Assembly (NCBI RefSeq): GCF_000004075.3
Contig: NC_026655.2
Span: forward strand, 16,601,489-16,665,488
Direction: 5' to 3'
Source of the DNA: Cucumis sativus
Taxonomy: Eukaryota > Streptophyta > Magnoliopsida > Cucurbitales > Cucurbitaceae
DNA: 64,000 nucleotides
Position 1 is the stretch's first letter; each line of letters begins with the position of its first letter. Positions 1-11,412 of this stretch are shown here, one piece after another. The notes under the pieces were generated by a model. That model was not told the origin of the DNA and searched no databases. It worked only from the letters and a program-made list of their open reading frames with translations. Position numbers and translations under genes: made by a program.

Positions 1-1
1 T

Positions 2-178
2 GTTCTTCTGCATCCCCATGAGCACACTAAACTTGAACCACGTGCCCGCCTCTGTTGTTTTCTTGGCTATGACACAAAACATAAAGGCTTTCGTTGTTGG
101 GATCCCCTTTCCAAAAGACTTCGTATATCTCGACATGTCAACTTGATCGTCGAGTTCATCCATCCGTGACGCGGGAAC
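2..178 (+). pseudogene. Ty1/copia retrotransposon pol fragment (downstream of integrase core)
   Basis: Frame 2 from base 2 reads as a copia polyprotein segment with the hallmark CFLGYDTKHKGFRCWDP followed by RLRISRHV. In plant Ty1/copia elements this motif lies after the integrase catalytic core. The segment runs in from beyond the left edge and the match fades after about base 180. No reverse transcriptase follows, so this is a truncated remnant and not a functional element. Confidence 0.8.
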
Positions 179-464
179 GGGAACCATTGATATTGTTATG
201 TCCTATAAAAAACAATTGCGTTTTTGTATGGATGATTAATGGCGGAGGAAATTATATTTATCCACTTTTCTCCATTTTTATTTTATACGTTATTGATATA
301 GAAGTTTTCAAAAGTATAAAAATTTGATCAACTATTTAAACTTACAAAACCATTAAAATAAAATTTATTACACGAACTATAAATAATTTAATTTTAACAT
401 TTTTTTATTGATATTGAAGTTAAATTTGGATAAAATTATCAAAACCAACATGTAGTTAGTACTC

Positions 465-680
465 TTACTCTCGCTCTCCCTCTTGTTCTTTGAAGTTAAA
501 TTTCTCGAGAAGAAGAGCTAGTACTCTCCCTCTCCCTCTCCCTCTCCCTCTCCCTCTCCCTCTCCCTCTCCCTCTTGTTCTTTTGAAGTTAGATTTTGCA
601 AGAAGAAGAAGAGCTAGTACTCTCACTCTCCCTCTCCCTCTTGTTCTTTAAAGTTAGATTTCGCGAGAAGAAGAAGATGG
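465..680. repeat. CT-rich minisatellite (CTCTCC)n with a longer duplicated unit
   Basis: A run of CTCTCC/CCCTCT repeats fills about 521-572. It sits inside a larger unit (TTCTTT-GAAGTTA-GATTT-GAGAAGAAGAGCTAGTACTCTC) repeated about three times. Open frames here on the minus strand are poly-Ser/Phe products of the repeat and not genes. Confidence 0.85.
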
Positions 681-2289
681 TTACTCTTATGAAAAAGAAG
701 GAGAAAAAAAATAAAAGAAACAAATGAAAGAAAGAGGAAGAGGAAGAGGGGAATCTTGTGTAGACGGTATAATGATTGATATAACGTAAACGATAAAATT
801 TGGAAAAAAAAATTTTTGTTGTAAAAATAAGGCACACAAGTTAAAAAAGTATAATATTAAAATAATAAAACTAGACAATTAAGAAAATCACAAATTTCTC
901 CACTTTCTCGGTTTTCTCCAGTTTTTTTAGATTTCTCTCCAAGTAGATGTAACATTACATGACCAACTAACAGACCGTATTTGCTTGACATATGGCATGA
1001 GTGTTAGATGTTTAATGAGATGATACATATTTGACATTAAGTGTTTAAATATTAAGACACATGACTTGATGGACATCTATTTATTATCTAATATTTATAA
1101 TAATTTTGAGCTTTAAAAATGGCTCTCTTAATCATTTTTCACATTTCTTTAATTAACTATATTGAATTATTCAAATTCCTTTATTTTAAAAAATAAAATG
1201 AATTATTTTTTATCTTATTAAAGAAACTCTAGAATTTTCACTAGAGTGTTTTCTATTGGTAATTATAATAGGTAGTAATTTTAGAAATAATAATAATAAT
1301 AAAAGTATATAACAACATTATTCCTAAGGTCTATCATATTTGCAACATTCTATCAATCGGTGATATGATGGAAGACGATACAAGTGCAGTGCAACGAAAT
1401 TAAGAATAAATTCCACTCTAATTACATCTAAACTAATTTAGAGATTAACAAACAAAACTATCCTAATTAAAACAAAATTAGGGCTGAATGAATACATACC
1501 TTCAAAGTCTCCCAATCCTCATCATCTCTGCACGAACTCGAAGTTGGGACAATCACTAAAGTTGACTCGCTATTCTCTAGACTTAGAATCGGATTGTGGG
1601 ACCCGATTAGGTGGAAGAAATTTAGAGAGAGATGAAATTTTGAGGTGGAAGTTTATGTTTGAGAATTGAAAAGGAATAAAATTTGGGAGAATTTTGTAAT
1701 TCAAAATGACAAATTTTGGCCAAAAGTTTTTTTCAGTTTGAAATGAACCATATTTATAACCTAATTACCAAAATTGCATTTAATTAGTTGACCAATCTCA
1801 ACTCCTAGCATTCCAATAACCATTAGTGGAATTTAGTGGACGAGGTGTCTATATCTCATGTAGTCATTTATCCCACTAAGTATGTGTGAAATTATCCAAC
1901 AAAATGTTGAATTTTTTCACTAACTTAGTCTAAGGATAATATGGTCACTGAATCATTCAAGTCAAAGTCAAACTTTGATCTTTTCAAGTAAAAAAGTCCA
2001 CATTTAGATTTTTTACTATTTTTTTTCGTCTTGACTAATTTTGACCTTTTGAGCCAATCGTATTTGAATATAAAGTCAGTCAAAGTTTGACTTTTTACAA
2101 CTTTAACCATTTTCATCCATTTTGAGCTTCTGAATATGAATTTTTATTCATATTTTTAATATTTAAATCGCATTTAAACATAAAAGCTTTATCTCAAACT
2201 TATAACCAATGACTATATCACATATATTTGTGGGTTTCTCTCTCTTTACCTAATTCGAATAATTTAATTATTCAAATGTATTGTTCTAA
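681..2289. other. AT-rich non-coding stretch, LTR-like in its second half
   Basis: I see no gene. From about 1300 the text resembles the ends of plant LTR elements: a short GA-rich leader-like stretch at 1490-1680, then AT-rich tracts. It resembles the composition of 10080-10836 and 41700-44560. No paired LTR, primer site or target duplication was found, so the assignment is weak. Confidence 0.3.
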
Positions 2290-2760
2290 CACTACAAGAA
2301 ATTTACCTTTTTCCAAAGACAAAAATCGTTGGCATATCTTCAAAAATGCGTCAACTTTTCTTTTACCAACGGAATTTTACTGTCAACACGAACTGTCGGT
2401 GTAGGTCCGTCGGAAGAGCCTTCGTCGGTGACAAAAAATAGACCGTCGGCGAATACTGGAACTACCGACGAAATTAAACCAACGAAACTATACCTACAAT
2501 AGAAATTTAACATTGGCGAAAGGGATATTCACCGACGGTGAAAATATTTTGTCGGCATTTATTATGTTGACGGTTTAATAACGTCATCGGCATATCCTCA
2601 TATTGCCAACGGTGAAAAATATTTCGTCGACATTTATTATCCTGACGATCTAATAATGTCATCGACATATCCTCATACTGCCGATGACATTTACTACTAA
2701 CATTTATAATTTTCATCGGTAAATCCATGAAATGCCGATACTTTAAAATTGTGTCGTGGG
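2290..2760. mobile_element. CACTA (En/Spm) transposon terminus with subterminal repeats, copy A
   Basis: Base 2290 begins CACTACAAGAAATTTACC, a classical CACTA-superfamily end. It is followed by GTCGG/ACCGACG-rich subterminal sequence. A ~78-bp unit around 2533-2690 is repeated twice (ATATTTCGTCGACATTTATTAT and relatives). The three bases before it are TAA. A close copy of this terminus is at 36468. No matching right end (TTCTTGTAGTG) was found, so the extent is unknown; 4.1-6 kb may belong to the same element. Confidence 0.75.
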
Positions 2761-4048
2761 CAAAAGCCTGTTTTTTTTTTTTATAAAAAATATATATTTT
2801 ATATTTGTATTGTTTTTCACAGTGCTTTTGGTTTGTACCTAAACACAATTTAAACTATAGAAATAGTAAAATTCATTTAGTGTTCCAATAAAAGTTACAA
2901 TCGTTTCTTACAAAAGTAACATAACAAAAATAGTAAATTTGTCCAAATTAAATAACAAAAATTGCAATAAATAATACGTAAATAGTACATAAACATCTAA
3001 TTTACTTGTCATGGAGTGATTTCCATTAAAAGTTGAACCTGAAAAACAAATGGAAAGAAAACAATAGAAACATATTTAATGAACTAGTATATTTTACACT
3101 TTACACACACGCATACATACACACATACACACATACATAACCAAAAAAAGACCAGTACATTTTCCACTTTAATTTCTTGAAAAACAAACTTAGACAACTT
3201 ACATAATTTTCTCTATAACCAAAAGAATAACAACTTACATACTAAATTTGAGAAAGAAAAGAATGTTGAAGAAAACGGAAACTAGAAAGCATAGTCATTC
3301 AATTTGAATAACATCCATTCCCTGAGGAACATATATCAATCATAAGCGTATTTGAAGGAACACGTTTCAGTCATATATGTAGGCGGTGATCTCATATGAC
3401 ACTGGAACATAACATATGGGTGTACATAACCTAATAGAAAAAAGTTAACAGTTTCCATTAGTCTAAACATGCAACATCATTCATACTTTGTATCAAGACA
3501 TAAACATATTTGTTTGTAGTATTAGTAACATATATCATGAACTTTTAGATCACTCCCAACAATCTTAAGTAGCATATCATAACATAATTTAGTAAATCTT
3601 TCCAACAAATAACGTCATGTTTTTGCAATGCAAATATAGATTCAAGGACAAACCAGTAGTAAGTCCACTGACCTTGATGTCATGCTTAACTAGTTAGCAA
3701 ACCAAAACCCTTCATGTATTGAATAAGGTCTTGAATAATGAACTCCCAAAGAGTGACTTGCTCCTAAATACGCATCCAACTTAGCAAGCAAGAACCAATC
3801 TACACATAACTTTTGTTATGAAGTTAAAATCAATGAGTATTTCACCCCATGCCAAAATTCTACGATAAACCCATAAAACTCACCTTAACCCACCAATAAG
3901 CAAACCTTCAATGCTAGTGAAAGTCTCCCTTTAGATTTCCAATGTCCTCCAAGCCTCAACTTAATACTCTAAAATCAAGAGTACAAAAAACATTTAGACT
4001 CAAACTTTGGTAACCAAAAATAATAAGGATCATAGGTATCAAAGTAGA
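2761..4048. other. AT-rich sequence, no gene recognised
   Basis: Includes a CACACATAC-type microsatellite near 3100-3140. Nothing else is supportable. It is probably internal or intronic sequence of the CACTA-type element that begins at 2290. Confidence 0.3.
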
Positions 4049-4330
4049 TCAACATAAATGCCTGTAAGTAAGACTATTAAATGTTGACAATAAATAGTGG
4101 ATGAGTGGCCCATTAAAGACTATATTAAGATCCAAAAAGTGACCAAACTTTGTATTTCTAAATAAGGTTAGTTGATCTGGTTGCAATTTAGCCTTTATAT
4201 TACGTGTAGTATTTACTAAATGAGATAAATTGCTTACTAAAGCCTGAAAATGATGAGAAAGATCAATCTTGTACATAGGTCCGTCAGTTAATGTCGAAGT
4301 CATACTCAAGTCTGCACAAAAAATAAACAA
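4049..4330 (-). pseudogene. DUF1985-like fragment of a transposon-borne gene
   Basis: The 93-residue minus-strand frame contains QLTLFRNTKFGHFLDLNIVF and then NGPLIHYLL (residues about 53-81). This resembles the start of DUF1985, a domain found in plant transposon genes that also carry Ulp1-like proteases. The rest of the domain does not follow in frame, so this is one exon or a remnant. It lies inside sequence flanked by a CACTA end (2290) and tandem repeats, which fits a transposon gene. The family assignment rests on this one motif. Confidence 0.45.
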
Positions 4331-4386
4331 GTCAAATATAATTGCATAAGAGACTTACTAAACATGAATGCATTGGAATTTGGATA

Positions 4387-4857
4387 AGTGCGAGATAAAA
4401 AAAATTAAAGGCTAATAAACTTGCTAAGTCTAATAAACTTGCTAACCCTAAACCCTTAAAGCCCAATAAACTAGCTAAACATGCATTCTAAACGGATTAG
4501 GAAGGGTAGCGCTCTCATTTTGAAACTTCTACTCAAATTTTGGTACGTGCGAGATGAAAAAATTAAAGGCTAATAAACTTGCTAACCCTAAACCTTTAAA
4601 GCCCAATAAACTATCTAAACATGCATTCTAAACAGTTTAGGAAGGGTAACAATCTCATTTTAAAACTCCTAGTGAAATTTTGGTAGGTGCGAGATATATG
4701 CAAGATAGGTGCGAGATAAAATATTATGGTTCAATAAACATACATAGGGCCATTTTAAACGGTTTAGGAAGGGTAGCAATCTCATTTTGAAACTTTTACT
4801 CAAATTTTGGTATGTGCGAGATAGATGCGAGATAAAAGAATTAAATACCAATAAACA
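4387..4857. repeat. Tandem repeat, ~130-180 bp unit, about three copies
   Basis: The phrase TTAGGAAGGGTAGC-ATCTCATTTTGAAAC, followed by CTCAAATTTTGGTA-GTGCGAGAT, recurs at about 4497, 4639 and 4766. AATAAACTTGCTAA segments lie between copies. Copies differ by substitutions and small deletions. Confidence 0.75.
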
Positions 4858-5323
4858 TATATTGTAACACCTTTACTAAAATGAGATTGCTAGTGAGGGG
4901 TTGACAAGTTCATAAGAGGCTTACTAAATCAAATTGTTTGCACTCCTAAACATATATTGTAACATCTTTACTAAAATGATTAATAGTAGGAGGAAAACCT
5001 ACAATTCTTATGTTTAGGAACAAAACTCATGAATCATTTGTCTTCAAATTCTCTCTAACAAATGAATCCTAAATAAACTGGTTTGACATAGGACAAATTA
5101 ATATGGGGAGTTGCTTGGTTATACAAGGCAACAAAGATTGTATTTTATTGAAACTACATCACTAAAAACATCAACAAAGTAGAGAACAACAATACAATTT
5201 TTTTATTATTATAATAATGTGATTAGCTCTAAAAATGTAATCTTTCAACATTGTTCTATTGGTAGCTTTGCGGAGTTTAGATGAGATACCAAATATGCTG
5301 GAATTCATGTTCTAAACTCTAAG

Positions 5324-5348
5324 GTATGTATGTGTATATATATATATA

Positions 5349-5379
<31 letters not shown>

Positions 5380-5386
5380 TTGTAAC
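5324..5386. repeat. TA/TG microsatellite
   Basis: Alternating ATGTGTATATATATATATG and TGTGTGTATATATA. The 110-residue plus-strand frame here is repeat translation (Met-Cys-Ile-Tyr) and is not called as a gene. Confidence 0.85.
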
Positions 5387-5720
5387 ATGCACATATATAA
5401 TAGATTATTAACCCAATTATCTATTATTACAGTACATTGCAAAGGAAATGGTTCTTCGTCCAATATGTTTATTAATTATATGGTTCTTCTTCCTAAAAAC
5501 AGAATTCATGTTCCCACGACTCTCTATGTATGTGTGCCTGTAGGACATATGCATTTCTTCTCTACAAATTTAATGATATATCTAAAATGTGTCCAACAAA
5601 AATCTCATATCTCAACAGACAACTTAAACAAGAATGATTTATATATTAAAAAAAAAACTTAGATTTTATTACTCACTTGACTTCAAAGAGGATGGATACG
5701 ACACTGCCAACAAAGAGGAG

Positions 5721-5955
5721 TGGAGAAGAAATGGAGAGGTCCGGTGAAAACAAAGCTGAAATCGGAAAGGAGGGGAGAAGCGTTCACCAGAGTTGAAGTC
5801 CAAACTAAAACAGAGAGCCGTTGAGAAGAAATGGAGAGGTTTAGTGAAAACAAAGTTGAAATTGGAAAAGAGTGGAGAAGCGTTCACCGGAGTTGAAGTC
5901 GAAACTAGAAAAAGAGAGTCGTGGAGAAGAAATGGATGGAAGAGACGTTCACCAG
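5721..5955. repeat. Tandem repeat of ~100 bp, two and a half copies
   Basis: GAGAAGAAATGGAGAGG starts copies at 5723 and 5823, and a diverged third starts at 5924. Each unit carries a GAAGCGTTCACC-GGAGTTGAAGTC segment. The purine-rich strand leaves open frames on both strands, but neither resembles a known protein. Confidence 0.8.
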
Positions 5956-5989
5956 AGGCACTAAAGTTGAAGGAAGTGTAGAAGCGGGA

Positions 5990-7100
5990 GAGTTCAAAAG
6001 CGGGAGAGTTGAAGTTTATGTTTTTTTTTAATGTTGTTTTGTTTTTAGGTTGAAGAAAAGGAAAAAGGAAAGGGGAAAATTAAATAAGGATATTTTGGTC
6101 ATTTCACTCCAAATTTGTCCTAAATCTCAACTTTTTAAAAATAAATCCTAAAACTCCTTTTCTACTCCATTTTTGGCCTATTTTTGGCAATTTCCCCTTT
6201 ATCTTCTGCTAATTTTCGTTGAATTTATGATATAAACTTATCTATATTTTACGGCATTTCAATATTTAAGTAAATATGTGGGGTATTGCAATTGAAATAC
6301 CCAAATAAGGACGTTCAAAAAAAAAAAAAAAAGATTCAAGGACATAATCGAATTTTCATATCTTGGTTAAGAGAAGAGGTCAAATTTTAAACTTCCTGAT
6401 ATTTTTTACGGTGGACTTTTCAATTATGTTTAGGTACTTATCATGATAGGTTGCTTATAAGAGAGATGGGAAATTTTGAAGTTTCAGATAACGTGAGATG
6501 AATTGCTCATGGGTTTCGTCCTTTGTGATTAAATATAACAAGTATGCCCAGTGGCGGATCCAAAAAATTTAACTAAGTTGGAAAGAGGGCTGACAGACAT
6601 AGTTACCACTAATCTGTTTACAAATATTAAACATTAATTGATTTTGTTTATATATATGAACCCCTTGCCTATATTAATTTTGTTGATGGTTATGTCATTA
6701 ATGGATGTTGCTAATCACACGAAGTTTTATGATAAGAATCAAATGTTTTTTTTATCATTTTAGGACCTCACTTTTATGCTTAACTGAAATATATGTTTTT
6801 TATACTAACTTAAATATTGAATTGTAGTGAATAGACTCAAAACCACAAGAGTTAGAGTACTCCCATATTAATCTCTTTGGAAGATGAGGTAGACTACTCG
6901 CACAAAAGGCTCAAGCAACAACGAACCCATGCAAGTTTCTCTGAACAACCTAATAAATTTACCCAATGTTGCATTATCGAACATAAAACATTTTTTATAA
7001 TTATTTTATCCTAGTAAATAATTATACTATTAATAATTAGAAACATACCATATTACAAATATTTGTTATAAATAACTTTTTTTTTACCGTTCAAGCAATG
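5990..7100. other. Spacer with a possible transposon end at 6549
   Basis: Poly-T and poly-A runs (6018, 6318) and no gene. At about 6549 CAGTGGCGGATCCAAAAAATTT resembles a terminus seen at the edge of several plant repeats, and TATATATGAACCCC follows at about 6650. I could not find a partner end, so no element is called. Confidence 0.25.
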
Positions 7101-7109
7101 TTAGGGTGT

Positions 7110-8190
7110 GGATTTTATTGGAGTTGTATATGACTTGGCCAATTAAATTATGGCTAAGTCTTATAATGTGCTTTATAGGAGAGAGGAAGACTCCTACTTT
7201 TCTTATATCATCAAGCCACACAGCTGAATGTCAAAATCTATAGGCGAATGAAGCTAAATCATGGGCTAGAATTACATTGATGATTAGACCAACGAAATCC
7301 AAGAATGGACCCACTAAGATGAATATCCTCAATTGCATCTATGAAAATTCTAACCTTATTTTGCATGTCATTTTCAACCAAAAGGCTCCAAAGAATATCA
7401 AAATTAGTTGCCACCGAAAACGTGCAAAAATGTCGACCTTAATAACTCTATAAATTCCATGAAATATGTTGATGGCCTCGAGAAGCTCCACAAGGAGCGT
7501 CAAAGGAATGCGACTCTACAGAGCAAGCATGACTTGACTTCACCATTTATATCTTGAACGATGACACTGATACCCACAACATCAAGACAAGATGCATCAA
7601 AATTAACCTGGAATGGAGTTTAAGTTGAAAGGATGACCATTAGAAGTCCACTGCAATGATTAGAGGAGCTTGATTCTCATTAATGGTATCCATACTAGTA
7701 TGTCGATCAAAGGCTTTAACCAAAGACACACTGCGCATCAGATAGAATCAACTGAGGAGGGTTACATTCATAAAAAAAAACTAGTAGGTCTGTGTTTGTG
7801 CCAAATTGTAGAGGCAGTGAGCGAAATGCAAATGTCTAGAGGGTTTAGAATTTCATAAGATTTGTGTTTGTGAAAAAAAAAGGGAAACAAATGTCATGGT
7901 AGTGAATATCATCTAGAAAAAGACCAGGAGACCAAAGAGTAGATATTTTTATTTTCGTTACATTCCCAAAGAACATGGATATTCGATTAAGAAGCATCCT
8001 GATATAAAAGACATTCCTCAGTAGTGATAATTGATCAGTGAGCCAAAGCTGAACATGCGGAAGAGAGTTGAGACAAGTATGTTATATAGAAAATCTTCAT
8101 CTTTTGTGGATAGAAAGGGCCTGCAAAATGATTTTCAGAATTTCTCCATAACCAAATTGGATGAGGACTAATCACCCACGGTTGAAACTA
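7110..8190 (-). pseudogene. Decayed LINE: zinc-binding RT region and RNase H-like domain
   Basis: Read on the minus strand. Around 8070-7920 there is CLLYQDAS, a stop, then SNIHVLWECNENKN, which fits the zf-RVT pattern (Cys, then H-LW-C) of plant LINEs. Around 7620-7560 is FDASCLDVVGISVIVQDING, the start of an RVT_3/RNase H domain. Around 7290-7200 is INVILAHDLASFAYR then HSAVWLDDI, its end. Order and spacing are right for the C-terminal part of a LINE ORF2. Stops and frame changes throughout show it is dead. Confidence 0.6.
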
Positions 8191-8692
8191 GAGCCATCTT
8201 AAATTTGGGAATTATTTGAATTTACGAACACCACCACAAGGAACCTTTTCTATTATTTGAGATTGAGGTTTGGTTCGTGGAACCAATCTTGAATTTGGGA
8301 ATTATTTGAATTGAAAGAATGAAAGATTCAGAGAACTCTTCTGTGGCCCTCAATATCATATCTCTTTTTTCAGCTTTGCAGGTACAAAAAATGTAGAGAG
8401 GAAAAGAGTAAGTAGGAGAATTAAAGTGGGTAGAAGTATCCCACGTTTGAAGAAACTGCCAAGGAGGAGAGTTAATTACTTTTTTTTTAAAAATATATAT
8501 ATATATATATTAAATAATAATAATTTAATTAATTAATTTAATAATTAATAGTTAAGTAGATTATTAATTAAATAAAGGGTTTTTTTTTGAAAAAAAAATT
8601 ATAACAATTTGGTAAAATATTTACACGCTATAGAATAATTTCTAAACAAAAAAAGTCAACCGGCTCACCATGAAAAAATGTCTCGCGGTTAA

Positions 8693-8830
8693 TTGACACC
8701 CAACACGCGTAATATATTTGGTAAACGATCGTTTAGATTTGATTATTCTAGACCATCGTTTAGATTTAATCATTTAAATTTATTTCGCTATTTTTGTTAC
8801 ACGATTGTTTATATTTGGCTATCCAATATG
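8693..8830. repeat. ACGATCG / CGTTTAGAT degenerate repeat cluster
   Basis: ACGATCGTTTAGATTTG, CCATCGTTTAGATTTAATC and ACGATTGTTTATATTTGG follow one another. Related clusters occur at about 40890-41010 and 55600-55990. The 75-residue frame across it is low-complexity and not called. Confidence 0.6.
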
Positions 8831-9110
8831 CCAATGATCTTAAATTCCGACGATCTTAAACAACCAAATAATAGTTTAAAAAAAATGAAAGAAAAAAATA
8901 AGAAAAGAAAAAGACGATGAAAAGAAAAAAAATTCGCAAAAGTGGAAGAGAAGAAAAATGATGAAAAAGAAGAGCAAACCTAAAATATTTTTCAAAAAAT
9001 GGCAAGCTAAATGAACTTTTTCATTTTGTTAAATAGGCCGTAAATATTTTGTCGAACAGTTATATTTATGAAAATTAACCTTAATTAACCATTTCATCAA
9101 ATCATATTTA

Positions 9111-10073
9111 GGGTGTGTTTGGATTGATTTTTGAAGTGTTTAATTTTTAAAATAATCCATTTTAAGATAAATGAAGATGTTTGACGTTAGTTTAAAATGG
9201 TTTTTAGAAAAATGAGATTATGAAATAAATTATTTTAGAGAAAACATATGCAACCAAATTTTAGAATAATATTTATTTGATGTTTAACGAAAAATTCCTC
9301 TCCAATATTTATTTTTCTTCATCTATTTTTTTCTATTCCATTTTGCTATCTATTCTTCACTCCATGGTTCTTCTTCTTTTTGTTTTTGTTTTTAAATACT
9401 TTAAATATTTTTTCAATGTGTGTTGATATACATTTAAATATAGGGATTTGCAAATGTTTCTCTCTCACCCAAATCTATTTGGCTTTAACATCTGCGAAAG
9501 AAAGCATGAGATTGTCAATGAAGAACATGATCATTCAGTTTATAAAATTAAGATGAATGAAGAACGTGATGAAATTGCATATTTTTTTGTTTAGTTGATA
9601 TTATATTGTATCAAAAAAAATTATTTATCTTATCTATATTTTGTTGTTGGAAATTAATTTTTTATGGTTATATATTTATTTCAAGATATTTGTGCTTCTA
9701 AAATTAAATTGTCCAAAAAGACTAATACAAAAAAAAAAAAAAAAAAAGTTAAGGCTTAGTTTCAAGTAAATAAAAAATTAATAATTTCAAAATAACGTGC
9801 TATTAATTTTAAAATATATTTCCGAAAAAAAGATTCAAAATGTGTATTTCTTTATAAAATTAGATCATAATGTTTAATACTCTTTTATGGTAATTTGTTT
9901 TAAGTATAAACGTATATGACAAATCAAATATAATTTTACATATAAATATTTATAAAAAGATTGAACCAAACAGGTAAGTCTTTAGATTTCAAACTCATTT
10001 TATAAAAAATATTTTTTAAAAACTGTATTCTTAAAAATATATATATTTTTTTACAGGCAATCCAAACAGACCC
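9111..10073. mobile_element. PIF/Harbinger-like non-autonomous element (963 bp)
   Basis: The left end reads GGGTGTGTTTGGATTG. The right end, read inward, is GGGTCTGTTTGGATTG, giving terminal inverted repeats with one mismatch in 16. TTA lies immediately outside both ends (9108-9110 and 10074-10076). A TTA 3-bp duplication and a GGG-start TIR are typical of the PIF/Harbinger (Tourist) superfamily. The interior is AT-rich with no transposase, so mobilisation would need another element. Confidence 0.8.
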
Positions 10074-10079
10074 TTAAAT

Positions 10080-10836
10080 GAACATCTCCTACTTAATCTA
10101 TAGTTTTAATTAGACTAATTTAATTAAATCAAATCAAATCAAATTAAATGGTTAATTAATTAATTATTAAATTAGATATCACATTTTAATTTAACCTATA
10201 TTTAAATCATATTCAATTTGTGTTTTCCTAAATTCAATTCATGGAACTTCTTCAAATATTTAATTCTCACGTGATTAAATTTGAATCATATCTAAAATTA
10301 AATTTCGATAATAAAATTTAATTAAAATATAAATTTTATAATATAATTTATCACCATACATTATATTAACTTCCAACGTAAATTTGAAAATTTCAAATTA
10401 CATTCAAGACATAATAACATCAATACTCTTTACGAGTTAGGAAGAAGACCTAATGGACCATTAGATTTGAAGCTCCAACAATATTAGATTAATTGGTTAA
10501 ACTCATTAACCATATTGATTAATATTTGTCAACTATGTATACACTACTAAAGACTCACAACTACACTACTCTCATTGTTGCAGGTATAGACCAATAATCA
10601 CAAGTTAGTCTTTCATGAGTGTTTGTAACTCCAAATGGGTCAAATTATCGTTATACCCTTAAGGTACATCTCAATTCTTAAATACAAGTGCTTCTCTAAT
10701 GGAAAAAAAAAATGTTTATGAGAGGGTAAATCTTCTTAAATACTTAAATACAAGTGCTCCTCTTAAACCTCTTTTGAGTCAGTGAGAGGGTAAATCCCTT
10801 TGTCCAAGTCTTGAAGTCGCCATTTAAAATAACACT
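10080..10836. mobile_element. AT-rich LTR-like sequence, left part (split by a CACTA insertion)
   Basis: The text shares recognisable blocks with 44000-44560, for example TATAATTTATCACCATACATTATATTA followed by CGTAAATTTGAAAATTTCAAATTA. It continues after the CACTA element at 17611 (CTACCATAAGACGAGAAAGG). I infer an LTR of an older retrotransposon interrupted at ACT. No LTR partner or primer-binding site is visible here. Confidence 0.4.
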
Positions 10837-11040
10837 CACTAGAAGAAAAACCCTCTACTATGACATTTATTTATATCACAAAATAGAGGGAGGAAAAAAA
10901 AATGTCATGAAAGGTGGCGGGAAAAGATGGAAATTTTCGAAAAATATTTTTCACGACAGTTATTTGATGTCATAAAATAGAAATAAAATAATATATTTAA
11001 TATAAAAAAAATAACTTTTTTAGGGATTTTTAACTTATTC

Positions 11041-11412
11041 CCTTCTCCCCTTTCCCCTTTCTTTCGTCTTTCTCCCCTTTTGCCTCCCCTTTCCGCTTTC
11101 TCCCCTTTCGCCTCCCCTTTCGCCTCCCAATCTCCGAACTCCTTGAACTCCCTTCTCCAGACGACGACGAGGTCCATCATCGGCACTGCCCCCTCGTGGC
11201 CATCTCCCCACTCCAACGCTGCATGTACCTCTTCTACTACACGACGAACGGGCTACGACCACTCTTTGGAGTCTACCATTGAAGCCTCCAAATCTCGACT
11301 TTCTCATATTCGTTCCACCTCTTATCCTCATTTTCAAAAGGCAATTGTAATTTCTTCATCCCTTATTATTACTATTGTTTTTTTCTTACCTCTCCTGTTG
11401 TTCTTTGTTTAG
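11041..11412 (+). other. Pyrimidine-rich leader and open frame inside the CACTA element, unrecognised
   Basis: The region is less AT-rich than its surroundings. A 110-residue frame starts at 11080, with a Pro/Ser-rich N-terminus and then ESTIEASKSRLSHIRSTSYP at about residues 66-85. That segment looks like real protein sequence, possibly another captured first exon, but I cannot name it. After about 11340 the frame becomes hydrophobic low-complexity, consistent with intron. A CT-rich transposon leader is the alternative. Confidence 0.35.

Noticed and set aside
6830-6845. ATTGTAGTG considered as the right terminus of the CACTA element starting at 2290
   Set aside because: Lacks the TTTCTTGTAGTG continuation and has no TAA after it. 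It is only a partial match.
11035-11337. 100-103-aa minus-strand frames rich in Gly/Arg/Lys
   Set aside because: Antisense of the pyrimidine-rich leader inside the CACTA element. Repeats of GERG/EKAERG reflect composition.
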